This document shows positions 1 through 5,894 of a DNA stretch of 15,582 nt, piece after piece. Under the pieces are notes generated by a model that made no database searches, was not told the DNA's origin, and saw only the letters and a list, made by a program, of their open reading frames with translations. The position numbers and the translations under genes are program-made. Origin of the DNA: an uncultured Oscillospiraceae bacterium. GTDB lineage: Bacteria > Bacillota > Clostridia > Oscillospirales > Acutalibacteraceae. Every line of letters starts with the position of its first letter. Position 1 is the stretch's first letter. The stretch is from positions 1 through 15,582 of the forward strand of contig URRK01000014.1 of NCBI GenBank assembly GCA_900550315.1. The letters run 5' to 3'.

Positions 1-219
1 GTTTTTAGCTACCTTAAAGTTGTTGGAAGTAAAAACAGCTGAACTTTGGGTTGAAGTTACGGCTGAAGTGGGGGCTGAATTTAAGGTTGAAACTGTGGTC
101 TCTGTGCGCGAGCCGGAGTCGCTGTGAAGAAGACTGCTGTTTTCCGCAGTGTTGGCCGTGCAGGCCGCCAAAAGGCTAAGCACGGCAAGGGTTAATAAAA
201 GTAAAGCTGTTTTTTTCAT
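1..219 (-). CDS. Lipoprotein N-terminus, partial (cut by window start)
   Basis: An open frame runs from ATG at 219 to the window edge (73 codons, no stop). It begins MKKTALLLLTLAVLSLLAAC: a short basic n-region, a hydrophobic core and a lipobox LAAC with the cysteine at residue 20, so it should be processed by signal peptidase II and lipid-anchored outside the membrane. After the cysteine comes a low-complexity Ser/Thr/Ala linker with a tetrapeptide S-[AT]-x-x repeated about five times, encoded by a strict 12-bp DNA period. A GGGGG Shine-Dalgarno lies just upstream (227-231). The functional domain lies outside the window, so function is unknown; substrate-binding or enzymatic lipoproteins often have such linkers. 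It was identified by reading the minus strand directly, as the frame is open at the edge. Confidence 0.8.
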   Translation of the reverse strand, partial: MKKTALLLLTLAVLSLLAACTANTAENSSLLHSDSGSRTETTVSTLNSAPTSAVTSTQSSAVFTSNNFKVAKN

Positions 220-245
220 TTGTAATCCCCCTTAATGTATTATTA

Positions 246-273
246 ATTTTACTGCTTTTGCAGTTTAAAACAA
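246..273 (-). promoter_or_regulatory. Possible sigma-A promoter for the lipoprotein gene
   Basis: On the minus strand a TAAAAT -10 (246-251) lies 16 bp from a TTGTTT -35-like hexamer (268-273), about 25 bp upstream of the lipoprotein start. The -35 matches only 3 of 6 consensus bases. The spacer holds a 5-bp hairpin ACTGC-TTTT-GCAGT (251-264). Read-through from the upstream regulator gene is an alternative. Confidence 0.3.
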
Positions 274-321
274 AGTTAATCTACTTGAGCTTTGGGGTTA
301 GGTGGGCAGCTAAGCAGAAAA

Positions 322-759
322 TTAAATGCTGTAATCGTTGGCGTAGGTTTGCTGCTGCCGGTCTAATAAATCCTGCAGGGTAATGCCGTCTAAATAATTG
401 CAAATAACCTTGTGCAGCCCTTGCCATACGGGCAGGGTGGGGCAGTTTGCGCTGCGTGGGCAATCTACCGGCTCCTGCGCGGCGCAGGCCACCGGGGCAA
501 GGCCCCCTTCGGTCAGGCGCAAAATAGCGCCAACGGTGTAATCCTTTGGCGGGTGCACCAGGCGGTAGCCGCCCTGGTAGCCGCGGTTGGTTGTTAAAAT
601 ATCAGACCGGTTTAAAATTGGCACAATTTGCTCTAAGTATTTTTTAGAAATATTTTGCCGCTTGGCAATATCGCGCAGGGCTACATAGCCGTCGGCCTGG
701 TGCTCGGCAAGATCCAGCAGCAGCCGCAGTGCGTATCGCCCTTTGGTAGAAATTTTCAT
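322..759 (-). CDS. Rrf2/IscR/CymR-family transcriptional regulator
   Basis: This 145-residue protein starts MKISTKGRYALRLLLDLAEH, the hallmark N-terminus of Rrf2-family winged-helix regulators. The DNA-binding region spans about residues 1-80, with the wing around NRGYQGGYRL (58-67). Three cysteines at 92, 100 and 106 match the cluster that holds an Fe-S centre in IscR/NsrR/RsrR, though spacing is C-x7-C-x5-C rather than IscR's C-x5-C-x5-C. The C-terminus has the typical W-x(14-16)-LDGITLQDLL helix. The start at 759 is set by AAGGAAG nine bases upstream. It has its own strong promoter and sits beside the pflBA operon in the same orientation, separated by a hairpin. I infer a redox, Fe-S or cysteine-sensing regulator, possibly acting on itself and pflB. 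The ligand cannot be told from sequence. Confidence 0.9.
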   Translation of the reverse strand: MKISTKGRYALRLLLDLAEHQADGYVALRDIAKRQNISKKYLEQIVPILNRSDILTTNRGYQGGYRLVHPPKDYTVGAILRLTEGGLAPVACAAQEPVDCPRSANCPTLPVWQGLHKVICNYLDGITLQDLLDRQQQTYANDYSI

Positions 760-822
760 AACTCAAGGCTTCCTTTAAAAATGTGTAAAATGGGCGTGCG
801 GGGGTTTCCCTGTAAGCCTAAT

Positions 823-854
823 ACTATAATACCATATATTTAGTAGGTTTTCAA
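823..854 (-). promoter_or_regulatory. Sigma-A promoter of the rrf2 gene with candidate operator
   Basis: On the minus strand TTGAAA (849-854) and TATTAT (826-831) are separated by exactly 17 bp, a near-consensus sigma-A promoter about 65 bp upstream of the regulator start. The -10 and upstream spacer (823-840) are 16/18 identical to the same position of the pflB promoter. Rrf2-family regulators commonly repress their own gene through sites over the -10, so this may be an autoregulatory operator (inference). Confidence 0.8.
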
Positions 855-875
855 GGGGCAAGCGTTAAAATGAAT

Positions 876-911
876 TTCCCAAGGCTGGCTTTAGGGGGCA
901 GGCCTTGGGAA
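876..911 (-). terminator. Hairpin, probable terminator of pflBA
   Basis: TTCCCAAGGC (876-885) and GCCTTGGGAA (902-911) form a perfect 10-bp stem around a 16-nt loop. On the minus strand it is followed by ATTCATTTT, a moderate U-tract. It lies downstream of pflA and just upstream of the rrf2 promoter, so it would insulate the two units. The other strand also has TTTT after the stem, so it could act in both directions. The broken T-tract keeps confidence modest. Confidence 0.5.
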
Positions 912-1058
912 TTTTGCGGTTTAAAGCGGAAAAATCTGCCGCAAGGTGACGTCTTACAAAGACGACAAACAAAAAAGAGCTGTTATTTTGCCCTATTAGG
1001 CGGGTTTGGCAGCGTGCGCCATTATTAAACGCCATTAAACCAATTAAACTAATCTTTG

Positions 1059-1096
1059 GCGTGCGGGTTTATTATTTGCGTGCGGGTTTGTTCGTT
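1059..1096. repeat. Two-copy 19-bp direct repeat after pflA
   Basis: GCGTGCGGGTTT occurs at 1059-1070 and again at 1078-1089, giving two tandem 19-bp units whose last 7 bases diverge. They begin immediately beyond the pflA stop codon. No function is apparent. Confidence 0.6.
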
Positions 1097-1097
1097 T

Positions 1098-1814
1098 TTA
1101 CTCGCAAAGCAGCTTTTGCAGGGCGGCTACCTCGGCCGGGTTGGCCGGCGGGGTGTTTTGCAGCGCAAAGGGGCGGCCCAGCTTTTGGTACTTGGTTTGG
1201 CAAAGCTTTTCAAAGGGCAGCAGCTCAACCTCCTGCACGCAAGGGTGAGCGCTTGCAATTTGTTTAAGCCGCAAAACATTTTGGGGGTTATTGTTAAGCC
1301 CCGGAATAATAACCTGGCGCAGCCGGGTTGGAATTTTCCGCTGGTTTAGCTCTTTTAAAAACGCCAAAGGCGCCTGCAGGGTGCAGCCGGCGTGTTGTTG
1401 GTACTGGCTTTCGGTGGTAAATTTAACATCTAACAGGCAGTAGTTGGTGTACTGCAATACAGGCAGAATTTTGCCCGAAAGCAACGCGCCGCTGGTATCT
1501 AAGCAGGTGTGCACGCCGGCGTTTTGGCAAAGTTTAAAAACCTCGGCGGTAAACTCGGGCTGCAGCAGCGGCTCCCCGCCCGAAAGTGTTACCCCGCCTA
1601 AAGGGCCAAAATAATCGCGGTAGCACAAAATTTGCTGCAGCAGCTGGCCGGGGGTGTAAAGGCGGCCGCCGTTTTGGGGCTGCGTTTCGGGGTTGTGGCA
1701 GCAGGCGCAGCGCAGCGGGCAGCCCTGCAAAAAAACAACAAAGCGAACGCCTGGGCCGTCCAGCGTGCCAAGGCTTTGCAGCGAGCTGACGCGACCTTTA
1801 AGTTCGGCCGACAT
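1098..1814 (-). CDS. pflA: Pyruvate formate-lyase activating enzyme
   Basis: This 238-residue radical-SAM enzyme would generate the glycyl radical on PflB by abstracting a hydrogen with a 5'-deoxyadenosyl radical. The [4Fe-4S] motif CxxxCxxC is at Cys32, Cys36 and Cys39 (GCPLRCACCHNPE), preceded by the activase signature LDGPGVRF. SGGEP (78-82) is the SAM-binding glycine motif and DTSG (106-109) is typical of PFL activases. Length fits the family (about 235-260). Its ATG overlaps the pflB stop by one base (TAATG), with GAGGT upstream, so the pair is translationally coupled. The enzyme is cytoplasmic and strictly anaerobic. An activase for another glycyl-radical enzyme is possible in principle, but adjacency to a bona fide pflB makes pflA the clear call. 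Confidence 0.96.
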   Translation of the reverse strand: MSAELKGRVSSLQSLGTLDGPGVRFVVFLQGCPLRCACCHNPETQPQNGGRLYTPGQLLQQILCYRDYFGPLGGVTLSGGEPLLQPEFTAEVFKLCQNAGVHTCLDTSGALLSGKILPVLQYTNYCLLDVKFTTESQYQQHAGCTLQAPLAFLKELNQRKIPTRLRQVIIPGLNNNPQNVLRLKQIASAHPCVQEVELLPFEKLCQTKYQKLGRPFALQNTPPANPAEVAALQKLLCE

Positions 1815-4045
1815 TACAGTACCTCGTGAAAGGTGCGGCTAATAACCTCGCGCTGCTGCTCGCGCGAGAGCTTGTGAAAATTAACAGCGTAGCCCGAAAC
1901 GCGAATGGTAAGGTTGGGGTAGGCTTCGGGGTCTTCGTAAGCCTTTAGCAGGGTTTGCCGGTTTAAAACATTAACATTAATGTGGTGGGCGCCCTTTTTA
2001 AAGTAGCCGTTTAAAACGGCGACCAAGTTTTGCTCCCGCTCGGCGGGGGTTCGACCCAGGGTGTTTGGGGTAATAGAAAAGGTGTTGGAAATACCGTCTC
2101 GGCAATCGTTGTAGGAAAGCTTGGTAATAGAGTTTAACGAGGCCAGCGCGCCGTTTTCCTCCCGGTTATGCATAGGGTTGGCACCCGGGGCAAAGGGGGA
2201 GTGGGCCGGGCGGCCGTCCGGCGTGGCACCGGTGTTTTTGCCGTACATTACATTAGAGGTAATGGTTAACACCGAAAGGGTGTGCTCGGCGCTGCGGTAG
2301 GTTTTGGTTTTGCGCAGCTCGGTTATTATAAAATGGGTCAGCTCTTTTGCAATGCTGTCTACCCGGTCGTCATCGTTCCCGAATTTCGGAAAATCGCCCG
2401 TGGTTTTAAAATCTACAATATAACCCTCACTATTGTAAATTGGGGTGACCTTGGCGTAGCGAATGGCGCTGAAAGAATCGGCAAGCACCGAAAGGCCGGC
2501 AACCCCAAAGGCCATAAAACGGTGAACAGCCGTGTTGTGCAGGGCCATTTGCAGCTTTTCGTAGGCGTACTTGTCATGCATGTAGTGAATAACATTCATG
2601 GTGTTCACATACAGCCTGCAAAGCCAAACGGCGTATTCTAAAAACAGCGGCCAAACCTTATTGTAATTTAACACCTGCTCGTTATAAACCGCCTTTTGCG
2701 GGCCAACGCGCAGGCCTTTTTCAACATCAAAGCCGCCGTTAAGCGCCAGCAGCAACAGCTTTGGCAAATTGCAGCGCGCCCCAAAAAATTGCATTTGCTT
2801 GCCAACCTGCATGGCCGAAACGCAGCAGGCAATGGCGTAATCGTCCCCGTAAATGGGGCGCATTAAATCGTCGTTTTCGTATTGAATAGAATCGGTATCA
2901 CACGAAACCTTGGCGCAGTAAAGCTTAAAGGGCTCGGGCAAATCGTTGGCCCACAAAACGGTTAAATTCGGCTCGGGCGCGGGGCCTAAGTTGTAAAGGG
3001 TGTTTAAAATGCGGTAGCTGCTTTTGGTTACTAAGGTGCGGCCATCTTGCCCGGTGCCGCCAATGCTTTCGGTAATCCACATAGGGTCGCCGCCAAACAG
3101 CTCGTTATACTCCGGGGTGCGCAAATGCCTGGCTAAACGCAGCTTTAGTACAAAATCGTCTATCAGCTCCTGCGCCTGCGTTTCGGTTATTTGGCCGGCG
3201 GCAAGGTCGCGCTGCAGGTAAATATCAAAAAAAGTGCTAACCCGCCCTAACGACATAGCAGCGCCGTTTTGCTCTTTAATAGCCGCTAAGTAGGCAAAGT
3301 AGGTCCACTGAATGGCTTGCTTGGCCGTTTGGGCCGGCAGGCTAATGTTAAACCCGTAGCTTTGGGCCATTTGTTTTAAATCGTTCAGCGCGGTAATTTG
3401 AAAATAAAGCTCCTCATCCTGCCGAATTTCGCGGCTGCCAAAATCGCCCGTGGCCAAAGCGGCTTTTTCCTGCTCCTTTTGGGCAATTAGGGCGTCTACC
3501 CCGTAAAGGGCAACGCGGCGGTAATCGCCAATAATGCGGCCGCGGCCGTAAGCGTCCGGCAGGCCGGTTATTAAGTGCGCCGAGCGGGCAGCCCGCATCT
3601 CTTTGGTGTAGGCGCTAAAAACGCCGTCATTATGCGTGGTGCGGTAGCGAAACGCTTCTTCAATTTTAGGGCTAAGCTTGTAGCCGTAGGCGGCGCAGGC
3701 CTGCCGCGCCATGCGAATACCGCCAAAGGGGTTTACCCCGCGTTTTAAAGGCGCGTCTGTTTGCAGGCCAACAATCAGCTCCAGCTCTTTGCATACATAG
3801 CCGGGGCTGTAGGCGGTAATGGTGGCAACCGTTTCGGGATCTACGCTTAAAACGCCGCCGTTGGCCCGCTCAGCGTTCAACAGCTCCTGCACCTTTTGTG
3901 TTAGCTGCCGGGTGCGCTCGGTAGCGGGGGTCAAAAAATCGGCCCCTGCGGTGTAGGGGGTGTAGTTTTTTTGAATAAAATCTCTTACATTAATCTCGTT
4001 TTGCCAGCAGCCGGGCGTAAAACCTTTCCATTGCAAAAAATCCAT
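1814..4045 (-). CDS. pflB: Formate C-acetyltransferase (pyruvate formate-lyase)
   Basis: This 743-residue glycyl-radical enzyme converts pyruvate and CoA to acetyl-CoA and formate in anaerobic fermentation. The catalytic pair Cys407-Cys408 lies in IACCVSAMQVGKQMQFFGAR, matching E. coli C418/C419. The radical glycine is Gly718 in TIRVSGYAVNF, 25 residues from the C-terminus as in E. coli. N-terminal PFL signatures such as GFTPGCWQ and PFGGIRMA are present. The frame is open 16 codons further upstream, but I place the start at 4045, because an AGGAGG lies 7 bases before this ATG and MDFLQWKGF fits the family N-terminus. It is first gene of the operon, followed by pflA with a 1-base overlap, and driven by a consensus promoter (4093-4121). 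Both cysteines and the glycine loop are intact, so it should be active. Confidence 0.97.
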   Translation of the reverse strand: MDFLQWKGFTPGCWQNEINVRDFIQKNYTPYTAGADFLTPATERTRQLTQKVQELLNAERANGGVLSVDPETVATITAYSPGYVCKELELIVGLQTDAPLKRGVNPFGGIRMARQACAAYGYKLSPKIEEAFRYRTTHNDGVFSAYTKEMRAARSAHLITGLPDAYGRGRIIGDYRRVALYGVDALIAQKEQEKAALATGDFGSREIRQDEELYFQITALNDLKQMAQSYGFNISLPAQTAKQAIQWTYFAYLAAIKEQNGAAMSLGRVSTFFDIYLQRDLAAGQITETQAQELIDDFVLKLRLARHLRTPEYNELFGGDPMWITESIGGTGQDGRTLVTKSSYRILNTLYNLGPAPEPNLTVLWANDLPEPFKLYCAKVSCDTDSIQYENDDLMRPIYGDDYAIACCVSAMQVGKQMQFFGARCNLPKLLLLALNGGFDVEKGLRVGPQKAVYNEQVLNYNKVWPLFLEYAVWLCRLYVNTMNVIHYMHDKYAYEKLQMALHNTAVHRFMAFGVAGLSVLADSFSAIRYAKVTPIYNSEGYIVDFKTTGDFPKFGNDDDRVDSIAKELTHFIITELRKTKTYRSAEHTLSVLTITSNVMYGKNTGATPDGRPAHSPFAPGANPMHNREENGALASLNSITKLSYNDCRDGISNTFSITPNTLGRTPAEREQNLVAVLNGYFKKGAHHINVNVLNRQTLLKAYEDPEAYPNLTIRVSGYAVNFHKLSREQQREVISRTFHEVL

Positions 4046-4052
4046 TGCGGTG

Positions 4053-4058
4053 CCTCCT
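4053..4058 (-). promoter_or_regulatory. Shine-Dalgarno site fixing the pflB start
   Basis: AGGAGG on the minus strand with a 7-base spacer to the ATG at 4045. It argues against the in-frame upstream starts up to 4093. Confidence 0.8.
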
Positions 4059-4089
4059 ATTAATATTTGCAAAAAAGCAGAGTTCAGTA

Positions 4090-4121
4090 ACAATAATACT
4101 ATATATTGTGGTTTAAGTCAA
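4090..4121 (-). promoter_or_regulatory. Sigma-A promoter of pflBA with candidate operator
   Basis: On the minus strand TTGACT (4116-4121) and TATTAT (4093-4098) are spaced 17 bp. The -10 area (4090-4109) forms the inverted repeat ACAATA-N8-TATTGT, and 4090-4107 is 16/18 identical to the rrf2 promoter at 823-840. The dyad fits an operator overlapping the -10. The neighbouring Rrf2 protein is the simplest candidate, while a Rex-like redox repressor cannot be excluded. Confidence 0.8.
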
Positions 4122-4189
4122 GTGCAATTCAATATTTTGTTTAATTTACGGTTTTTAGGCAAAAACGGCATAAAAATTAGCTATTGTGC

Positions 4190-4274
4190 AAAAAAGGCGT
4201 TGTAAGTGGGAAAGCAAAAGCCCCGGCACTACATCTTGTGGTTGCGCTTTTTTAGGGCACAAGCGCCTAAAAAA
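4190..4274. other. Structured block with alternative hairpins and a palindrome
   Basis: AAAAAAGGCG (4190-4199) can pair with CGCTTTTTT (4245-4253) with one bulge. The same right arm, TTTTTTAGG (4248-4256), can instead pair with CCTAAAAAA (4266-4274), and GCGCTT (4244-4249) with AAGCGC (4261-4266). The stems are mutually exclusive. Inside is an imperfect palindrome CACTACATCTTGTG (4227-4240) that resembles a single NrdR box. It could be a bidirectional terminator, a small RNA, or an operator. Only the complementarity is seen; function is unknown. Confidence 0.35.
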
Positions 4275-4309
4275 ATTTTTAAAAAACCCAAAAAAATTAA
4301 AAAATACCC

Positions 4310-4338
4310 TTGCAATTTCATGCGAAAAAATATATAAT
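4310..4338 (+). promoter_or_regulatory. Sigma-A promoter of the dcw cluster (PmraZ)
   Basis: TTGCAA (4310-4315) and TATAAT (4333-4338) are 17 bp apart, with A-tracts just upstream that could serve as an UP element. Transcription would start near 4345, about 70 bp before mraZ, and likely drives the cluster since no comparably strong internal promoter is seen. Confidence 0.85.
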
Positions 4339-4347
4339 AATTTCGTA

Positions 4348-4395
4348 AAAGTGGTGCGAAATGGTTTAAAGTGGCACCAAAGTGTTTAAAAATGG
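4348..4395 (+). promoter_or_regulatory. MraZ operator: array of five AAAGTGG-type boxes
   Basis: The TG of an AAA(G/A)TG(G/T) motif recurs at 4352, 4362, 4372, 4383 and 4393, a spacing of 10, 10, 11 and 10 bp, i.e. one helical turn each. MraZ is known to bind direct repeats with about 10-bp period in front of its own gene (AAAGTG-type boxes in Mollicutes, TGGGN boxes in E. coli). The array sits between the -10 and the mraZ start, where bound MraZ could block initiation or early elongation (inference). Confidence 0.75.
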
Positions 4396-4416
4396 TGGAA
4401 AAGGAGGGCGATAATC

Positions 4417-4839
4417 GTGTTTTTCGGTGAATACCAGCACAATGTTGATAAAAAAGGCCGCGCGTTTATTCCCTCTAAATTCCGTGATGAGCTCGGCGAA
4501 AGCTTTATTATGTGCCGCAGTATTGACAGTCGGCCCTGCCTGCGTATTTATTCTACCGAGCAGTGGCAGGTGTTAGACGAAAAGCTGCGCGCCCTGCCGG
4601 CCAAGGCCAGCGATTTTAAACGCAAAATCTACTCCAGCGCCACCACGCTGGAATGTGACGCGCAAGGCCGCATTTTAATTCCTGCAAAGCTAAGGGAGTT
4701 TGCACAGCTGCAGGGCGAAGCCTGCTTTATTGGGATGTCGGACTTTTTTGAGGTTTGGAGCCCAGAGAATTGGACGGCTGACGACACTGCCTGCACGGAG
4801 GACCGTATGGACGAAATTGCAGCAGAGTACAACCTGTAA
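4417..4839 (+). CDS. mraZ: MraZ transcriptional regulator of the dcw cluster
   Basis: This 140-residue protein starts at a GTG preceded by AAGGAGGG and reads FFGEYQHNVDKKGRAFIPSKFR. It contains two SpoVT-AbrB-type repeats, each with the D-x-x-G-R signature: DKKGR at 11-15 and DAQGR at 81-85, both followed by I-P-x-K-(F/L)-R. Length is normal for MraZ (about 140-152). MraZ oligomerises into rings and binds repeated boxes upstream of its own gene; a five-box array is present at 4348-4395. It is the first gene of the cluster and only 12 bases separate its stop from the preferred rsmH start. Autoregulation is inferred; whether it represses (E. coli) or activates (Mollicutes) here is unknown. Confidence 0.97.
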   Translation: MFFGEYQHNVDKKGRAFIPSKFRDELGESFIMCRSIDSRPCLRIYSTEQWQVLDEKLRALPAKASDFKRKIYSSATTLECDAQGRILIPAKLREFAQLQGEACFIGMSDFFEVWSPENWTADDTACTEDRMDEIAAEYNL

Positions 4840-4851
4840 GCGGTGGCGGAT

Positions 4852-5772
4852 ATGGAATTTTCTCACATTTCGGTTTTACTGCAGGAAAGCATTGAGGCTT
4901 TAAAAATTTTACCAACCGGCGTTTATGTCGACGGCACTGCCGGCGGCGGCGGGCATTCTTTTGAAATTGCGCGGCGGCTGACAACCGGCCGGCTGATTGC
5001 GCTGGACCGGGACCCGGAAGCGGTTTTAGCGGCAACTGAGCGGCTAAAGGGGCTGCCGGCCAAGGTAGTGCAAAGCAATTTTAAAGATTTTGACGCCGTG
5101 TTAGACGCCGAGGGCGTTGAAAAAATAAACGGTATGCTGTTAGACCTTGGCGTTTCCTCCCACCAATTGGACGCGGCCGAGCGCGGTTTTTCCTACAAAA
5201 GCGAGGCACCGCTGGATATGCGAATGGGGGAAAGCGGGCCAACCGCGGCCGATTTAGTAAACACCCTGCCGTACGGCGAATTGGTTCGCATTTTGCGCAG
5301 CTTTGGGGAGGAAAAATTTGCCCCCGCAATTGTAAAAGCAATTGTTAGAAGGCGAGAGGCCGAACCCATTACCACCACCCTGCAGCTGGCTGAGCTGGTT
5401 TGCAGCGCGGTGCCGGCCGCCGCCAGGCGGGACGGACACCCGGCCCGCAAAACCTTTCAAGCTTTACGCATTGCCGTAAACGGCGAATTAGACGCCTTAC
5501 AGGAGGTTTTGCAAAAAGCGTTTGACCGTTTAGCCCCGGGCGGGGTGCTGGCGGTAATTACCTTTCATTCGTTAGAGGACCGAATGGTAAAGCACGCCTT
5601 TGCCGAATTTATTAAAGGCTGCATTTGCCCGCCGGAGCTGCCGGTTTGCGTGTGCGGCCGAAAGCCGGCCGGCGAGCTTTTGTTTAAAAAGCCGGTGCTG
5701 CCCTCGGCCGAGGAGCTTAAGGTTAACAAACGCAGCCGCAGCGCCAAGCTGCGTGCCGTGCAAAAGTATTAA
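4852..5772 (+). CDS. rsmH: 16S rRNA (cytosine1402-N4)-methyltransferase
   Basis: This 306-residue SAM-dependent enzyme (RsmH/MraW) methylates N4 of C1402 in the decoding centre of 16S rRNA. The N-terminus MEFSHISVLLQESIEAL is typical. The SAM-binding loop is DGTAGGGGHS (27-36) followed by LDRD (51-54). LGVSSHQLD, the catalytic-region ITFHSLEDRMVKH and the C-terminal RSRSAKLRA are all conserved. I choose the ATG at 4852 because it matches the family start; an in-frame GTG at 4843, three bases after the mraZ stop, is the alternative and adds MAD. Ribosome-binding signals are weak (GGTGG), suggesting coupling to mraZ translation. Confidence 0.96.
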   Translation: MEFSHISVLLQESIEALKILPTGVYVDGTAGGGGHSFEIARRLTTGRLIALDRDPEAVLAATERLKGLPAKVVQSNFKDFDAVLDAEGVEKINGMLLDLGVSSHQLDAAERGFSYKSEAPLDMRMGESGPTAADLVNTLPYGELVRILRSFGEEKFAPAIVKAIVRRREAEPITTTLQLAELVCSAVPAAARRDGHPARKTFQALRIAVNGELDALQEVLQKAFDRLAPGGVLAVITFHSLEDRMVKHAFAEFIKGCICPPELPVCVCGRKPAGELLFKKPVLPSAEELKVNKRSRSAKLRAVQKY

Positions 5773-5775
5773 GCG

Positions 5776-5865
5776 GCGTTTCATTACAAAGTGTTTTATT
5801 ACAAAGTGTTTTATTACAAAGTGTTTTATTACAAAGTGTTTTATTGCAGAGCGTTTTAATAAAGT
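5776..5865 (+). repeat. 15-bp tandem repeat array between rsmH and ftsL
   Basis: The unit GTGTTTTATTACAAA occurs perfectly at 5791-5805, 5806-5820 and 5821-5835. Variant copies with two mismatches lie on each side (5776-5790 and 5836-5850), and a degraded copy follows (5851-5865). The array begins 3 bases after the rsmH stop and ends 30 bases before the ftsL start. It has no dyad, so it is not a hairpin or CRISPR. It may be slippage-generated spacer DNA in the mRNA. Confidence 0.9.
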
Positions 5866-5894
5866 TAAGTATTAATTTAAATGGGGACGGAACA

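Larger units (their letters stand above)
760..1097. other. Intergenic region between rrf2 and pflA
   Basis: These 338 bp hold no gene. From low to high coordinates: the rrf2 leader, the rrf2 promoter (826-854), a 10-bp stem hairpin (876-911), a 6-bp inverted repeat TTGCGG/CCGCAA (914-944), a 6-bp hairpin CGTCTT-ACA-AAGACG (950-964), three ATTAAAC heptamers spaced 9-10 bp (1024-1049), and two copies of a 19-bp unit starting GCGTGCGGGTTT (1059-1096) directly after the pflA stop. Confidence 0.7.
4046..4416. other. Divergent intergenic region between pflB and mraZ
   Basis: These 371 bp separate divergent units. They hold the pflB promoter (4090-4121), a hairpin GTTTTT-AGGC-AAAAAC (4151-4166), a structured block with mutually exclusive stems (4190-4274), a very A-rich stretch (about 4268-4307) placed like an UP element before the mraZ -35, the mraZ promoter (4310-4338), and five MraZ-type boxes (4348-4395). 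No convincing protein-coding gene is seen. Confidence 0.75.

Noticed and set aside
4046..4093. 16-codon N-terminal extension of pflB
   Set aside because: The AGGAGG 7 bases before the ATG at 4045 and the family N-terminus fix the shorter start. The extension would overlap the -10 region.
5776..5865. Possible CRISPR-like array
   Set aside because: The units are 15 bp, directly adjacent with no spacers and no dyad, and there are no cas genes.
5600..5875. Plus-strand frame with a repeated CFITK pentapeptide
   Set aside because: It overlaps rsmH in another frame and owes its repeat to the 15-bp DNA array, with no ribosome site or family resemblance.
5844..5894. Upstream TTG start for ftsL
   Set aside because: It lies within the 15-bp repeats without a ribosome site. 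The ATG at 5895 has a purine-rich site and better fits the family.
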